A stretch of DNA of 64,000 nucleotides, taken from positions 124,001 through 188,000 of the forward strand of contig NZ_CAKLBU010000003.1 of NCBI RefSeq assembly GCF_920984735.1. Direction: 5' to 3'. Positions within the stretch are counted from its first letter, which is position 1, and each line of letters begins with the position of its first letter. Below are positions 37,101-45,679 of this stretch, piece after piece. Origin of the DNA: Pedobacter sp. Leaf250 (GTDB lineage Bacteria > Bacteroidota > Bacteroidia > Sphingobacteriales > Sphingobacteriaceae). The notes under the pieces were generated by a model. That model was not told the origin of the DNA and searched no databases. It saw only the letters and a list, made by a program, of their open reading frames with translations. A program made the position numbers and the translations under genes.

Positions 37101-37690
37101 TGTATAACGAGAACGGAGCCAAGGTAAGTGCAAATCAAAATATTACATCAATTGATGCACTAAGCTATGCAGGAAGAAGAACAGCACCTTATTTTGGAAA
37201 TTCCAATATCTCTTTTCGATACAAGAAATTAACATTCATGGCTGTTGCCTCCTATCAGTTTGGCAGTGTATTTCTTAGACCAACCATTTCCACATATCCA
37301 ACTGCCAGACTGGGCGTAAGCTACGACCTGCATGAAGATATTGCAAGGAGATGGGTTAAGCCTGGGGACGAAGCCATTACCAATGTTCCCGGTCCGGTGG
37401 GTGTGTTCGCAGCGCAGAGCTTGCTTCGCTATCAGCAGTCCGACATTAACGTGCTTAAAGGAGATTACATTAGATTGAGGGATCTTTCTTTAAATTATCA
37501 GTTGCCTGTGGCAGATTTGACTAAATTCATCAGTGCAGCAAACTTTACATTTGCCGTAAGAAATCTGGGACTCATCTGGAGGGCCAATAAAGAGGGATTA
37601 GATCCTGATTTTGCATCAGGACTGAGTGCATCAACCCTGGGTTTACCATCCGCAGTGTCCTACAACTTCTCACTCAATGTTAACTTTTAA
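34103..37690 (+). CDS. SusC/RagA-family TonB-dependent receptor with STN domain
   Basis: A 1195-residue outer-membrane importer. The order is signal peptide (about 10-28, ending SKALAQ), STN domain (about 30-105), carboxypeptidase-like domain (about 122-200, SGRVLDETGLGLPGATIKSNG), plug (about 215-355, LVQRLENQIAGLKVDL and IWGTRAANGVIVITSKRG) and a barrel ending in FSLNVNF. It is paired with the SusD protein encoded next. Unlike the fructan locus, this operon has no glycosidase; the downstream proteins are thiol oxidoreductases and an alpha/beta hydrolase. Confidence 0.93.
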   Translation: MKRKLIRPACRLLLILLIFGYGSKALAQENRITIESALNAISKKYRTKFAYEHSIIQGKYTTAESLNAKSLDEALKRTLYPNNLLFLYVSEGNYTIVSRDEKLFSKESQSSIPLNGNNLNTDDYFVSGRVLDETGLGLPGATIKSNGSNKSAITDRDGKFSLFVPRTATSVSFSYLGYQSSTMPLNGSSKSFNVSLKPDAGRQLEEVQIISNGYQVLPKERSTGAAVEIKAADLQKIKTPNLVQRLENQIAGLKVDLNSDNMFTYSNTQVGINSGTRSLGRADYNMSIRGTSTLRGETFPLVVVDGAISELDLSTLNPNDVASITFLKDAAAASIWGTRAANGVIVITSKRGSENQAPKIAVSASATVSNKPNLDYLKTMNSAQTISYEQDLVSKNLITAPNALNPFGQPVADVTDLTFKLRAGTITQAAYDAAIARFSSIDSREQISQYLIRPSTSQQYDFSVNGGGKNTDYFYSASYSRENPQTVGVDGQRLTVTMNNTFKLFKVATLSTNVKGSFFKFNNNGQSLNNLFKPSNTTFMPYNQLIDDQGNRVSYSRQYYSGWVNSLQNRGYLNWGYNALDEIDNSDISQNDNNYTVNLNLNVPIFKGFSANVFYGNERSFSNTRSFFNEQTYEYRNLINTYTPLPTTGRVVNSIGISPGSGTLRELNTNTNNYDLRGQLNYDNTFIGGHQLTMIAGSEIRQTKVGQGGSTIYGYNMGTGISRPVDFFTPYPTIQGFSGNLNGAPSQQDKVRRYLSYYSNAAYTYKGKYTLSGSVRYDDYNNFGVDRKFRATPLWSSGIKWDLSKESFLHNVKWVDNINIRATYGVNGNISTELFPFTYIALGSGDSLTGLPNASIISPANPELRWEKTYVANLGVDFGLFNNRLSGSVDVYTKRGKDLIYPFPINGTYGVTSLTRNSTNLSGNGVDLNLRGVFIRNEDFELNGGLNFAYNNNTVTDTRFAINSSFYSSPAYGVNLSGYPTDKIFVYKNAGLDANGLTQVYNENGAKVSANQNITSIDALSYAGRRTAPYFGNSNISFRYKKLTFMAVASYQFGSVFLRPTISTYPTARLGVSYDLHEDIARRWVKPGDEAITNVPGPVGVFAAQSLLRYQQSDINVLKGDYIRLRDLSLNYQLPVADLTKFISAANFTFAVRNLGLIWRANKEGLDPDFASGLSASTLGLPSAVSYNFSLNVNF

Positions 37691-37700
37691 TTTAAGACCC

Positions 37701-39098
37701 ATGAAATTTAAATATAAATTATATGTTTTATTTTTTGCAGCAAGTTCACTTTCAGCGTGCAAAAAGTATGTTGATATCAAAACCCAGGGTAATCTGGTTC
37801 CAAATCAAACAATCAATTACCGCTATCTGTTAAACAGTACCCAAAGTTTTGAAACTGTAGCCAACCTTTCAGACTTTGCCTCATCAGATATTGATATTAA
37901 TGACCCCGCCCAGCAATCTTCACTTTCCGGAACACAATTGTATTCTTATTATAGGGGAAGCTATTCCTGGCAGTCTGAACTGTATCCGTTCGGTTCGCCA
38001 TATGAACAGGATCTTAACTGGAATGCGCTATATTCCACTATTTTATATGCAAATACAATTATAAATGAGCTTCCCGGCAGTGATGGTTCTGAATCTGAAA
38101 AAAATGCACTTACCGCTGAGGCACTTGTTCATCGGGCCGATGCTTACCTGAATCTGGTTAACACGTATGCTAAACCTTACAATGCAGCTTCTGCCTCAAC
38201 GGATCTTGGTGTCCCGCTGCTGCTTACTCAAACTGTTAGCCAATCATTGAAAAGGGCCAGCGTGCAGGCTGTTTATACGCAGATTATCAGCGATTTGACC
38301 TCTGCGATCCCTTCTCTACCACAATCTCAGGCCTATAACACGCTTCCATCGAAACCATCAGCCTATGGCGAACTCGCAAGGTGTTACCTGATGATGAAAG
38401 ATTATGTGAATGCTGCAAGGTATGCTGATGAGGCCCTGAAGTTACGCAGTACCTTAATTGACCTTTCAACACTCAATTCGGTTTCAACAGCTAACTATCC
38501 ACGCAGGATTATCAATCCGGAAATATTACTTTCGAAAATATCCCTCGGCGGATCATTGACCTTTGCGCCAGTGACCCTTAAGCTGAGTAATGAATACCTC
38601 AATCTTTTGGGTACTAAAGATCAGCGATATACATTGTTTACCGTTCCTGCCACTAACGTGTCTTCAACATACACCGGTCGTTTCTTTTATAAGGAAAGCA
38701 TAACAGGAGAAACCAGAAATCAAGGGGTATCCGTACCGGAAATGTTGTTGATAAAAGCGGAGACGATGGCCAGGGCAGGCGATGTGAATGGGGCAATGTC
38801 TTTTTTGAACACACTCAGAGTGAAGAGATTTAAGCCCGCAGATTACATTCCCGCGACGGCTGGTAATGCTGAGGAGGCCCTTGTGATGGTCATCAACGAA
38901 CGTAGAAAAGAGTTTTTTGGAACGATGCTACGCTGGTGGGATATGCGAAGAACCAATAGCGAGCCGATCTTTCAACGTACCTATACCAAAACCTTCAATG
39001 GGGTAACCTATACCCTGGCACCGAATAGCAACCGTTATACTTTTCCTATTGCACAATACCTTCGGAACTTGAATCCTGAATTGGAACCAAATCCATAA
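37701..39098 (+). CDS. SusD/RagB-family substrate-binding lipoprotein
   Basis: About 465 residues from the ATG at 37701, 10 bases after the SusC stop. An open frame extends back into susC, but the lipoprotein signal (KFKYKLYVLFFAASSLSAC, Cys at residue 20) starts at this ATG. It has SusD features including ALTAEALVHRADAYLNLVNTYAKPY and a C-terminal VINERRKEFFGTMLRWWDMRRTN. It should act as the surface lid of the SusC importer. Confidence 0.92.
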   Translation: MKFKYKLYVLFFAASSLSACKKYVDIKTQGNLVPNQTINYRYLLNSTQSFETVANLSDFASSDIDINDPAQQSSLSGTQLYSYYRGSYSWQSELYPFGSPYEQDLNWNALYSTILYANTIINELPGSDGSESEKNALTAEALVHRADAYLNLVNTYAKPYNAASASTDLGVPLLLTQTVSQSLKRASVQAVYTQIISDLTSAIPSLPQSQAYNTLPSKPSAYGELARCYLMMKDYVNAARYADEALKLRSTLIDLSTLNSVSTANYPRRIINPEILLSKISLGGSLTFAPVTLKLSNEYLNLLGTKDQRYTLFTVPATNVSSTYTGRFFYKESITGETRNQGVSVPEMLLIKAETMARAGDVNGAMSFLNTLRVKRFKPADYIPATAGNAEEALVMVINERRKEFFGTMLRWWDMRRTNSEPIFQRTYTKTFNGVTYTLAPNSNRYTFPIAQYLRNLNPELEPNP

Positions 39099-39114
39099 TA
39101 CACAATAAAACCAC

Positions 39115-39138
39115 CGGCACGGCGGTAAGGCCGTGCCG
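39115..39138 (+). terminator. Hairpin between SusD and the thioredoxin gene
   Basis: CGGCACGGC and GCCGTGCCG form a perfect 9-bp GC-rich stem with a 6-base loop, followed by TTTAATTTTT. It ends 15 bases before the next ATG. It probably terminates part of the transcripts, giving high susCD and lower downstream expression. Confidence 0.6.
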
Positions 39139-39153
39139 TTTAATTTTTAAATC

Positions 39154-41142
39154 ATGTCAAAAAAAACTTCTTTGCTGCTTCTCTTTATTAGCTTCTCTTT
39201 TTCCGTTCTCGCACAAACGACTGAGAATTTTCGTTTTACCCCTGAGAAGGCCTATAATGGTAAGCCAATTACCATTTATTATAATCCTCAAGGGACAAAG
39301 CTCGAGGGCAAAAATGATATCAGGGCAGTTGTCTATCAGTATATCAATTATAAATGGAATGCCATGGATATGAAGTTCACCAATGCAGGAAAGGAATGGA
39401 AAGCTGCTTTTGATGTCCCTGCAGACTGCGGCTTGCTGGGATTTAAGTTTCTGGGAGGGGATTCGGTTGATAATAACAAAGACCAGGGTTATTTCATATT
39501 GTTAAACGATAAGGACAGGGCAGGCGCCATGGCACCCGGAGCATACATCGGCTGGGGTTATGCACGTTCGCCAAAATATGGAAAAGATATCAAGGGTTAC
39601 ATCAACTTCAAGGGGGTGAGCGATACGGCCACATATCATTGGCTGAACCAGGAAATCTCCTTCAACCAAAAATCAAAATCCTTATTGGCCAAAGATTATG
39701 CTATAGCACTTAAAGCATTCATGAAAGCGGGTGCAGACCCCAAACTCGAGCTTGCGGTTAAATATCTTACTCGCCCTGAAGGTTCCGAATCGGATCTGCT
39801 GAATGCAAAATACATCTGTCAAAATCTGTTGAACAGAAAAGACGCAACCGATTCAGTAACCAGTCTGCTGAACCAAAGGTTTCCTAAAGGAAGTCTTGCA
39901 CGCCTGACAGCCTATAAAAATATCTCGTCAAACAAAGATATTGATTCTGTAATGGCTGCCTCGGTTCGTTTTCTCCATGACTTTCCACAGTCCGGTACAA
40001 ATCCTGAGTTCGATCTGGAAAACCGGATTAATTATGACATTGTTTATCAGAACCTAATGGTCTTCGGTTCGATGAAAAATTCAGCCACAGATTATGTAAG
40101 CCTTTACACGGATTCACTTTCCTATAACATGTTACCATCTGTTTATTATAAACTGATCTGGATAGCATACCACCGAAAGGAAGGGGATATGGCTAAACTG
40201 GCCAAATATTCTGATCTGATGGTTAAGCGCCTTGAAGCTTTCAAAATGAACAGGCCGGAATCGATGCGATATCTTGCCCCTTCTGAGTGGGAAAAAGAAT
40301 ATAGAAAAACCTTCGTAGCCAGCATCGCACCTGTACATATTGGCTTGTTGAACTTAAGGGCAAAATATCAGGAAGCTCTTGCTTACGAGAAGGATGCTCA
40401 ATTGGAACTTGATTACAAAAATGCTGAAGTTAATAATGAACAGGCAATTACCCTAAGCAAGCTGGGTAAGCTTCAGGATCTGGAAAAACTGCTGGTAAAA
40501 AGTATGTACAATAACCAAAGTTCTACCGAAATGATCGCAATGCTTAAAGATATTTACCTGAAAAAACACAAATCGCTAAACGGATACGATGCTTATATCG
40601 AATCACTTAAGAATCCGGCAGATACAAAGAAAAATCTTGAGGAACTGAGATCCCAGATGATAAAACGGGAAATGCCGGCCTGGAGCATGAAGGATGCGGA
40701 TGGAAAAACGATCAATTCCGCGGATTTAAAGGGCAAAACGGTAATCCTTGATTTTTGGGCAACATGGTGCGTTCCGTGTAAGGCATCATTCCCGGGAATG
40801 AAACTAGCGGTAGAAAAATATAAAAATGATCCGAATGTTGTTTTCTATTTTGTTGATACCGAAGAGTTCAAATCGACTTATAAAGAGGAAAATATTAAGT
40901 ACCTAAAAGACAATAACTATCCGTTCAACCTGCTTTTTGATAATAAGTTGGAGGGCGCCAAGACCAATTCTGAGGTTTTTTCACGCATATGTAAGACCTT
41001 CACGATTTCGGGCATTCCCCAAAAATTGATTATCGATAAAAATGGCTTTTTAAGATTCATCTCGATTGGTTTTAAAGGTAGTGCCACTGGACTGGCAGAT
41101 GAAATGTCTGATTTAATAGAAATTACCAAAACTGCAAATTAA
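39154..41142 (+). CDS. Large TlpA-like thioredoxin-domain protein, periplasmic
   Basis: A 662-residue protein with a signal peptide (SLLLLFISFSFSVLAQ), an N-terminal Ig-like beta domain (about 22-130), a long helical TPR-like middle (about 170-500) and a C-terminal TlpA/AhpC thioredoxin fold (about 505-660). The active site is WATWCVPC (C539, C542) and the cis-Pro is in SGIPQ. It is much longer than ordinary TlpA proteins (about 180-370 residues). The redox domain may act on a substrate held by the middle region. Its electron source is probably the DsbD encoded at 42220-44349. The next gene starts one base after its stop. Confidence 0.88.
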   Translation: MSKKTSLLLLFISFSFSVLAQTTENFRFTPEKAYNGKPITIYYNPQGTKLEGKNDIRAVVYQYINYKWNAMDMKFTNAGKEWKAAFDVPADCGLLGFKFLGGDSVDNNKDQGYFILLNDKDRAGAMAPGAYIGWGYARSPKYGKDIKGYINFKGVSDTATYHWLNQEISFNQKSKSLLAKDYAIALKAFMKAGADPKLELAVKYLTRPEGSESDLLNAKYICQNLLNRKDATDSVTSLLNQRFPKGSLARLTAYKNISSNKDIDSVMAASVRFLHDFPQSGTNPEFDLENRINYDIVYQNLMVFGSMKNSATDYVSLYTDSLSYNMLPSVYYKLIWIAYHRKEGDMAKLAKYSDLMVKRLEAFKMNRPESMRYLAPSEWEKEYRKTFVASIAPVHIGLLNLRAKYQEALAYEKDAQLELDYKNAEVNNEQAITLSKLGKLQDLEKLLVKSMYNNQSSTEMIAMLKDIYLKKHKSLNGYDAYIESLKNPADTKKNLEELRSQMIKREMPAWSMKDADGKTINSADLKGKTVILDFWATWCVPCKASFPGMKLAVEKYKNDPNVVFYFVDTEEFKSTYKEENIKYLKDNNYPFNLLFDNKLEGAKTNSEVFSRICKTFTISGIPQKLIIDKNGFLRFISIGFKGSATGLADEMSDLIEITKTAN

Positions 41143-41143
41143 C

Positions 41144-42220
41144 ATGAAAAAGATTTCAATAATGGTTGTACTCCTTTTTGGGATGATTCAACTGAGCACT
41201 GCACAGCAAGTTGTTGACAAAGAGATAACTTTTACCTCTGCAGATGGTAAAATCACCTACGGGGGAACATTGTCAATGCCTGCGGGAAAGGGGAAATTCC
41301 CTGCTGCGATAATTGTTTCTGGTACAGGAAAGCAGGACAGAGATGGACTGATGGCCGGACATAAGATTTTTCTTGACATTTCAACTGCGCTGGTCAACGG
41401 CGGATTTGCCGTGTTGAGGCTGGATGATAGAGGCGTAGGTAAGACCACAGGGAATTATCAAACGGCAACCACAGCGGATTTCGCCGATGATGCCTTGCTA
41501 GCAGTTAAATATCTTCAGGGAATAAAGGAAGTTAATCCAAAAAAAATCGGGCTTATTGGACATAGTGAGGGTGGAGCAGCGATGTCTATTGCTGCCGCCA
41601 AGAGCAAGCAGGTTGCCTTTCTGGTGAGTCTTTCTGGTTTGGCGATGAATGGCTTTGATGCGCTGATTTCACAAAATGAAAAACTGGTGAACGAATCGAA
41701 GCTTCCGGATTATGACAAGGCAAGATCCAATGAAATCAATGCCCTTATGTTCAAAACTGCTTTTAAGTACGCGGATTCAGCAAACATGGAAACAAAACTT
41801 AATGAAACTTATGCAATATGGAAGGTAAAGGACGATGCGTATTTTAAAACCCTGAACATTGAATTTGATCACTTTAGGTTTCCTGTATACAGCTACGTTA
41901 ATTATGCCATCGGTCCCTGGTATAGATATTTTATTCAGTATGATGCAAGAAAAACGATGGCCAAAATAAAGGTTCCTGTGCTGGCCATCAATGGAGATAA
42001 GGATAACTATGTTGTCCCTGAAGCCAATTTGAGCAATTGGAAAAACTATATCGCTGCCGGAGGTAACAAAAAGGTAGAAACACATTTGATTAAAAATGTG
42101 AATCACCTGCTCTTGCCCTGTCAAATCTGCGATCAGGCTGAGATACCAAAAATTAAGGAATCGGTAGCTCCGGAAATACTACAAATCATCATCACTTGGT
42201 TAAATAAAACAATTAAATAA
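41144..42220 (+). CDS. Secreted alpha/beta hydrolase (dienelactone-hydrolase/acyl-hydrolase type)
   Basis: A 358-residue protein with a signal peptide (KISIMVVLLFGMIQLSTAQ) and an alpha/beta-hydrolase fold. The nucleophile elbow is GHSEG with S141, a late acidic residue lies in INGDKDNYV, and a candidate catalytic His is in KNVNHLLLP. A helical cap lies at about 160-245. Family members hydrolyse esters, thioesters or peptides. It is one base behind the TlpA-like gene, and its TAA overlaps the next ATG by one base, so it is tightly coupled to the thiol system. The substrate is unknown. Confidence 0.87.
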   Translation: MKKISIMVVLLFGMIQLSTAQQVVDKEITFTSADGKITYGGTLSMPAGKGKFPAAIIVSGTGKQDRDGLMAGHKIFLDISTALVNGGFAVLRLDDRGVGKTTGNYQTATTADFADDALLAVKYLQGIKEVNPKKIGLIGHSEGGAAMSIAAAKSKQVAFLVSLSGLAMNGFDALISQNEKLVNESKLPDYDKARSNEINALMFKTAFKYADSANMETKLNETYAIWKVKDDAYFKTLNIEFDHFRFPVYSYVNYAIGPWYRYFIQYDARKTMAKIKVPVLAINGDKDNYVVPEANLSNWKNYIAAGGNKKVETHLIKNVNHLLLPCQICDQAEIPKIKESVAPEILQIIITWLNKTIK

Positions 42221-42669
42221 TGAAAAAAAATCTCATCGTATGTTGCCTTTTTATTCTCATAGGCATTAGTGCAAAAAGCCAGATACTAAAACCGGTTACC
42301 TGGTCATACGCTGCAAAGAAAACTGGACCCAAAACAGCAACCCTATACATTAAAGCCAAAATAGATAAAGGATGGCATTTGTATTCGCAGTATGTTAAAG
42401 AGGGTGGCCCCGTGAAGACTAGCTTTGCCTTTGCAACAGGAAAAGGCTTTGAGCTTGTCGGTAAAACCATTGAGCCGAAACCGGTCACCAAATATGAGGA
42501 AATCTTTAAAATGAACGTTAGCTACTTTGAAAACAGTGTTGTTTTTCAACAAAAAATAAAACTTACAGGCAGCAGTGCCACTGTAAAGGGGACTGTTGAG
42601 TCAATGGTCTGTAATGACCACCAATGTCTGCCTCCTGAGGAAATCCCGTTTAGCATCAACGTAAAGTAA
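42220..42669 (+). CDS. DsbD alpha domain as a stand-alone periplasmic protein
   Basis: A 149-residue protein with a signal peptide (KKNLIVCCLFILIGISAKSQ) and an immunoglobulin-like DsbD N-terminal domain. The redox pair is CNDHQCLPPEE (C131, C136), equivalent to the CxxxxCxPP pair of DsbD alpha. It takes electrons from the membrane DsbD part encoded 12 bases downstream and passes them to periplasmic thioredoxin-like proteins such as the TlpA-like protein of this operon. Splitting of DsbD into two genes is common in Bacteroidota. Confidence 0.88.
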   Translation: MKKNLIVCCLFILIGISAKSQILKPVTWSYAAKKTGPKTATLYIKAKIDKGWHLYSQYVKEGGPVKTSFAFATGKGFELVGKTIEPKPVTKYEEIFKMNVSYFENSVVFQQKIKLTGSSATVKGTVESMVCNDHQCLPPEEIPFSINVK

Positions 42670-42681
42670 CAAACTGAAAAG

Positions 42682-44349
42682 ATGTATAAATTTTTTAAGA
42701 TAAACCTACTTGTCATCGTCTGTTTGCTATCGCTTACTGTTAGCCTCCATGCTCAGGATACAACATCCTTGGATGATCTTCAATTCACTGAAATCTCTGC
42801 CGATAGCTCGGGTTCAGCGGCGGCAACGGATACGGTCATTCAGTCACCTGCGCAGACGAAACGAACTTCTTCAATCCCTGTGCAAATTATCGAGCATGAT
42901 CAAAGTGGCTTATGGACAATATTTGTAAGCGGACTTTTGGGCGGACTGGCAGCATTGCTGATGCCCTGCATCTTTCCAATGCTGCCGCTCACGGTGAGTT
43001 TTTTTACCAAAGGCGCAGAAAAAGGACAAGCTTTGAAAAAAGCCTTGCTATATGGTTTTTTCATCATTGCCATCTATGTCGTGCTTGGCCTTTTGATTAC
43101 GATAATTTTTGGGGCAGATGCCCTAAACAATTTGTCGACCAACGGTTTATTTAATTTTATGTTCTTTTTGTTACTGTTAGCTTTTGCAGCGTCGTTTTTT
43201 GGTGCTTTTGAATTGACACTACCGTCATCATGGATAAATAAAATGGACACTAGGGCAGATAAAGGCGGTATAGCAGGTTTATTCTTTATGGCGGGAACAC
43301 TCGCTTTGGTTTCCTTCTCCTGTACGGGCCCCATTATCGGGACCTTATTGGTGCAGGCTGCAACAACAGGAGCACTGCTTGGACCCGCTATCGGGATGCT
43401 TGGTTTTGCAATTGCACTGGCAATTCCTTTCTCCCTATTTGCCTTGTTTCCTTCTGCCATGAGCAAACTGCCAAAATCGGGCGGATGGCTTAACAGCGTG
43501 AAAGTCGTACTTGGTTTTTTGGAACTGGCTTTTGCGCTAAAGTTTCTAAGTAATGTAGATTTGGCTTATCACTGGGAATGGTTTGATCGCGAAGTTTTTC
43601 TCGCTCTTTGGATCATTATTTTTGCATTAATGGGCTTTTACCTATTGGGTAAGATAAGGTTTTCTCATGATAGCAAAACTGAATACATTTCCGTACCCAG
43701 ACTTTTGATGGCTGTCATCGTACTTGCTTTTACGATTTATCTCATACCGGGGATGTGGGGTGCGCCACTGAAGTCAGTCTCTGCATTCCTCCCACCTCAG
43801 GAAACTCAGGATTTTGATTTGTATACCTCTTCACTTACTAGGAATTCCGCCACTGGTATCGTTACCGGAGATGATCAAAAACATAAATACGCGGATAAAT
43901 TTAAGGCCCCCTTAAATTTAAATGCATTTTTTGATTATAAAGAGGGAATTGAGCAGGCAAAAAAGCTGAATAAACCTGTGTTAATAGATTTTACCGGGCA
44001 TGCCTGTGTAAATTGCAGAAAAATGGAGGCAAATGTTTGGCCAGATAAGGAAATCTATAAACACATCAGTCAGGATTATGTGCTCATCCAACTTTATGTC
44101 GACGATAAATCAGAATTGTCAGAAAATGATATAGTGACCACCCCGGAAGGTAGAAAATTAAATACCATCGGTAAAAAATGGAGCGATTTGCAAACCAGGA
44201 AATTCAAGGCTAATTCTCAGCCCTTTTATGTTTTACTTGATCCGAATACGGAAGATTTGCTCTCTGCTCCGCAAGGCGCAGATTACGATGTATCCAATTA
44301 TAAAACATTTCTGGAAGGCGGTTTGATTTCCTTTAAAAAAATGAGGTAA
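42682..44349 (+). CDS. DsbD-type thiol:disulfide reductase, membrane beta and thioredoxin gamma domains
   Basis: A 555-residue protein. It has a signal segment (about 5-24), an acidic linker, eight or nine membrane helices (about 75-370) with the two redox Cys of the beta domain in LMPCIFPML (C96) and SFSCTGPIIG (C214), then a C-terminal periplasmic thioredoxin domain with GHACVNCRKME (C442, C445). It carries electrons from cytoplasmic thioredoxin to the periplasm. It ends the operon that starts with the TlpA-like protein and gives this SusCD locus its own reductant supply. Confidence 0.92.
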   Translation: MYKFFKINLLVIVCLLSLTVSLHAQDTTSLDDLQFTEISADSSGSAAATDTVIQSPAQTKRTSSIPVQIIEHDQSGLWTIFVSGLLGGLAALLMPCIFPMLPLTVSFFTKGAEKGQALKKALLYGFFIIAIYVVLGLLITIIFGADALNNLSTNGLFNFMFFLLLLAFAASFFGAFELTLPSSWINKMDTRADKGGIAGLFFMAGTLALVSFSCTGPIIGTLLVQAATTGALLGPAIGMLGFAIALAIPFSLFALFPSAMSKLPKSGGWLNSVKVVLGFLELAFALKFLSNVDLAYHWEWFDREVFLALWIIIFALMGFYLLGKIRFSHDSKTEYISVPRLLMAVIVLAFTIYLIPGMWGAPLKSVSAFLPPQETQDFDLYTSSLTRNSATGIVTGDDQKHKYADKFKAPLNLNAFFDYKEGIEQAKKLNKPVLIDFTGHACVNCRKMEANVWPDKEIYKHISQDYVLIQLYVDDKSELSENDIVTTPEGRKLNTIGKKWSDLQTRKFKANSQPFYVLLDPNTEDLLSAPQGADYDVSNYKTFLEGGLISFKKMR

Positions 44350-45679
44350 TATATATGTTTCTTGAATGATTTAAATTTATGATGAAGTGGGTTTCAATAT
44401 GGAGTGAAATCTAAATCTGCTGAATATCTTGTTCTTGCTGGAAATTCAAATATCTGATCGATAAAAATGCGTCTTTAAAAAGCTGGTGGTGACCAACAAA
44501 GGTTGATATAAATAGTAAGTAAATGTGTTTGAGAAATATTCAGGCTTTCTCTGGCAAAGTCCGATTTTATTTCTTATCAAGAATTCCAATCTAATATATT
44601 GAGAGCGGGATTATTGCCGAAGGAATACCATTCACAATTTAGGTTGGAAAAACTGGAGATTGTTACGATGATAAGTCATTCAAAACAGTTACATTTTATA
44701 TATTTTCATTTGGGAAACTAAAGACATCGAGTTTACAAAAAGCTTTCCCAGAATTGCACTGCCCCCCGAAAGAAAAAAGTTATACACAACTTGGGGTTAA
44801 GTTTAATTGTTGAGCATTCTGATAGCCATTTTTTAATGGGCAAAAAAAATATAGAGATTTAGATGTAGTTAATGATAGAATCGGTCAAGGTGGATGCCTT
44901 GGCCTTTCTTTCTACACATTGCCCTACCGAAAAACTTGATTCCGTACAGCCACTTGAATTCACAACTGGTAAATCACAAACTGTTTACATTTCTTAAAGT
45001 AAGATGGCATCATGATCTCCAATATCCAGGTCAGATGGCGCGGTTTGAATATAGTCGATTTAGCCCTTATTAGCAAGAACTGTTGCATCAATAATGTCTC
45101 GAGTCTTACTGCAGTTGATTTTGTATCTCTTTGCGTATCTGTGATCACCTGTAGGTAATTTACATCCTGCTCTGCTATAATCCCTAGCCTGTCAGCAGCA
45201 CCTTCAGCAATGACTTTCCTGAAAGCAAAGGCTTGCAGTTATTAAGGAAATAAAAGCAAAGCTCCGGATGTGCCTCAAATAACGGAACATCCGGTTTGAG
45301 AGTGATGAAGCTAATCGCTTGAGTTAATGCAATCATATCGCTCGAAGAAGTGATGTCAAAAGTTGATGCTTACGGTAATGCAGTGGCATCTTTATGATAA
45401 AGCGGCTTAGCATTTTCTCAGGTATCTTAGGGTAGCACATTAGTTAACCAAAGATTTTATCAAAAACCTTGACCCTTATTACTAAAAAATTGTGATGAGA
45501 TCCGCTTGCTTAGTTCCAAAGTGATGTCAATACACATTGTTAAAGATTATATTTTGGTGAACCTGACATTAACTGATAGATTCAGAATCTATTGAATGTA
45601 TCGCTTCACTAATCTTGGTGACATTTTTTACACCTACCGAAGTGATAGTGATGCTTTATTTCCATTCCAAAGTAATCTT
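44350..45679. other. Decayed 1.3-kb region between two operons
   Basis: No intact gene is present. Stop-riddled coding-like stretches occur on both strands. The clearest is a probable DUF429 relic on the minus strand (45010-45390). I see no transposase, tRNA or strong terminator. Confidence 0.6.
45010..45390 (-). pseudogene. Probable DUF429 protein remnant, frameshifted
   Basis: Read on the minus strand, one frame gives KPDVPLFEAHPELCFYFLNN followed by KPLLS, like the EAHPE-FW-LN motif of DUF429 (RNase H-fold predicted nuclease) proteins. After a shift the next frame gives RKVIAEGAADRLGIIAEQDV, and another frame TRDIIDATVLANKG, resembling the family's closing D-DA-VLA motif. Several stops and shifts show it is dead. 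The family call is by eye and moderate. Confidence 0.45.

Noticed and set aside
36945..37138. Open frames on both strands inside the second SusC gene
   Set aside because: Both are shadows of the beta-barrel coding sequence.
37626..37700. Longer N-terminus for the second SusD
   Set aside because: It would overlap the end of SusC and bury the lipoprotein signal that begins at 37701.
43074..43466. 130-codon minus-strand open frame
   Set aside because: It lies wholly inside the DsbD membrane domain on the other strand; its composition is that of an antisense shadow of membrane helices.
44960..45148. 62-codon minus-strand open frame as a real gene
   Set aside because: Its sequence is one frame of the broken DUF429-like remnant; flanking pieces of the same protein lie in other frames.
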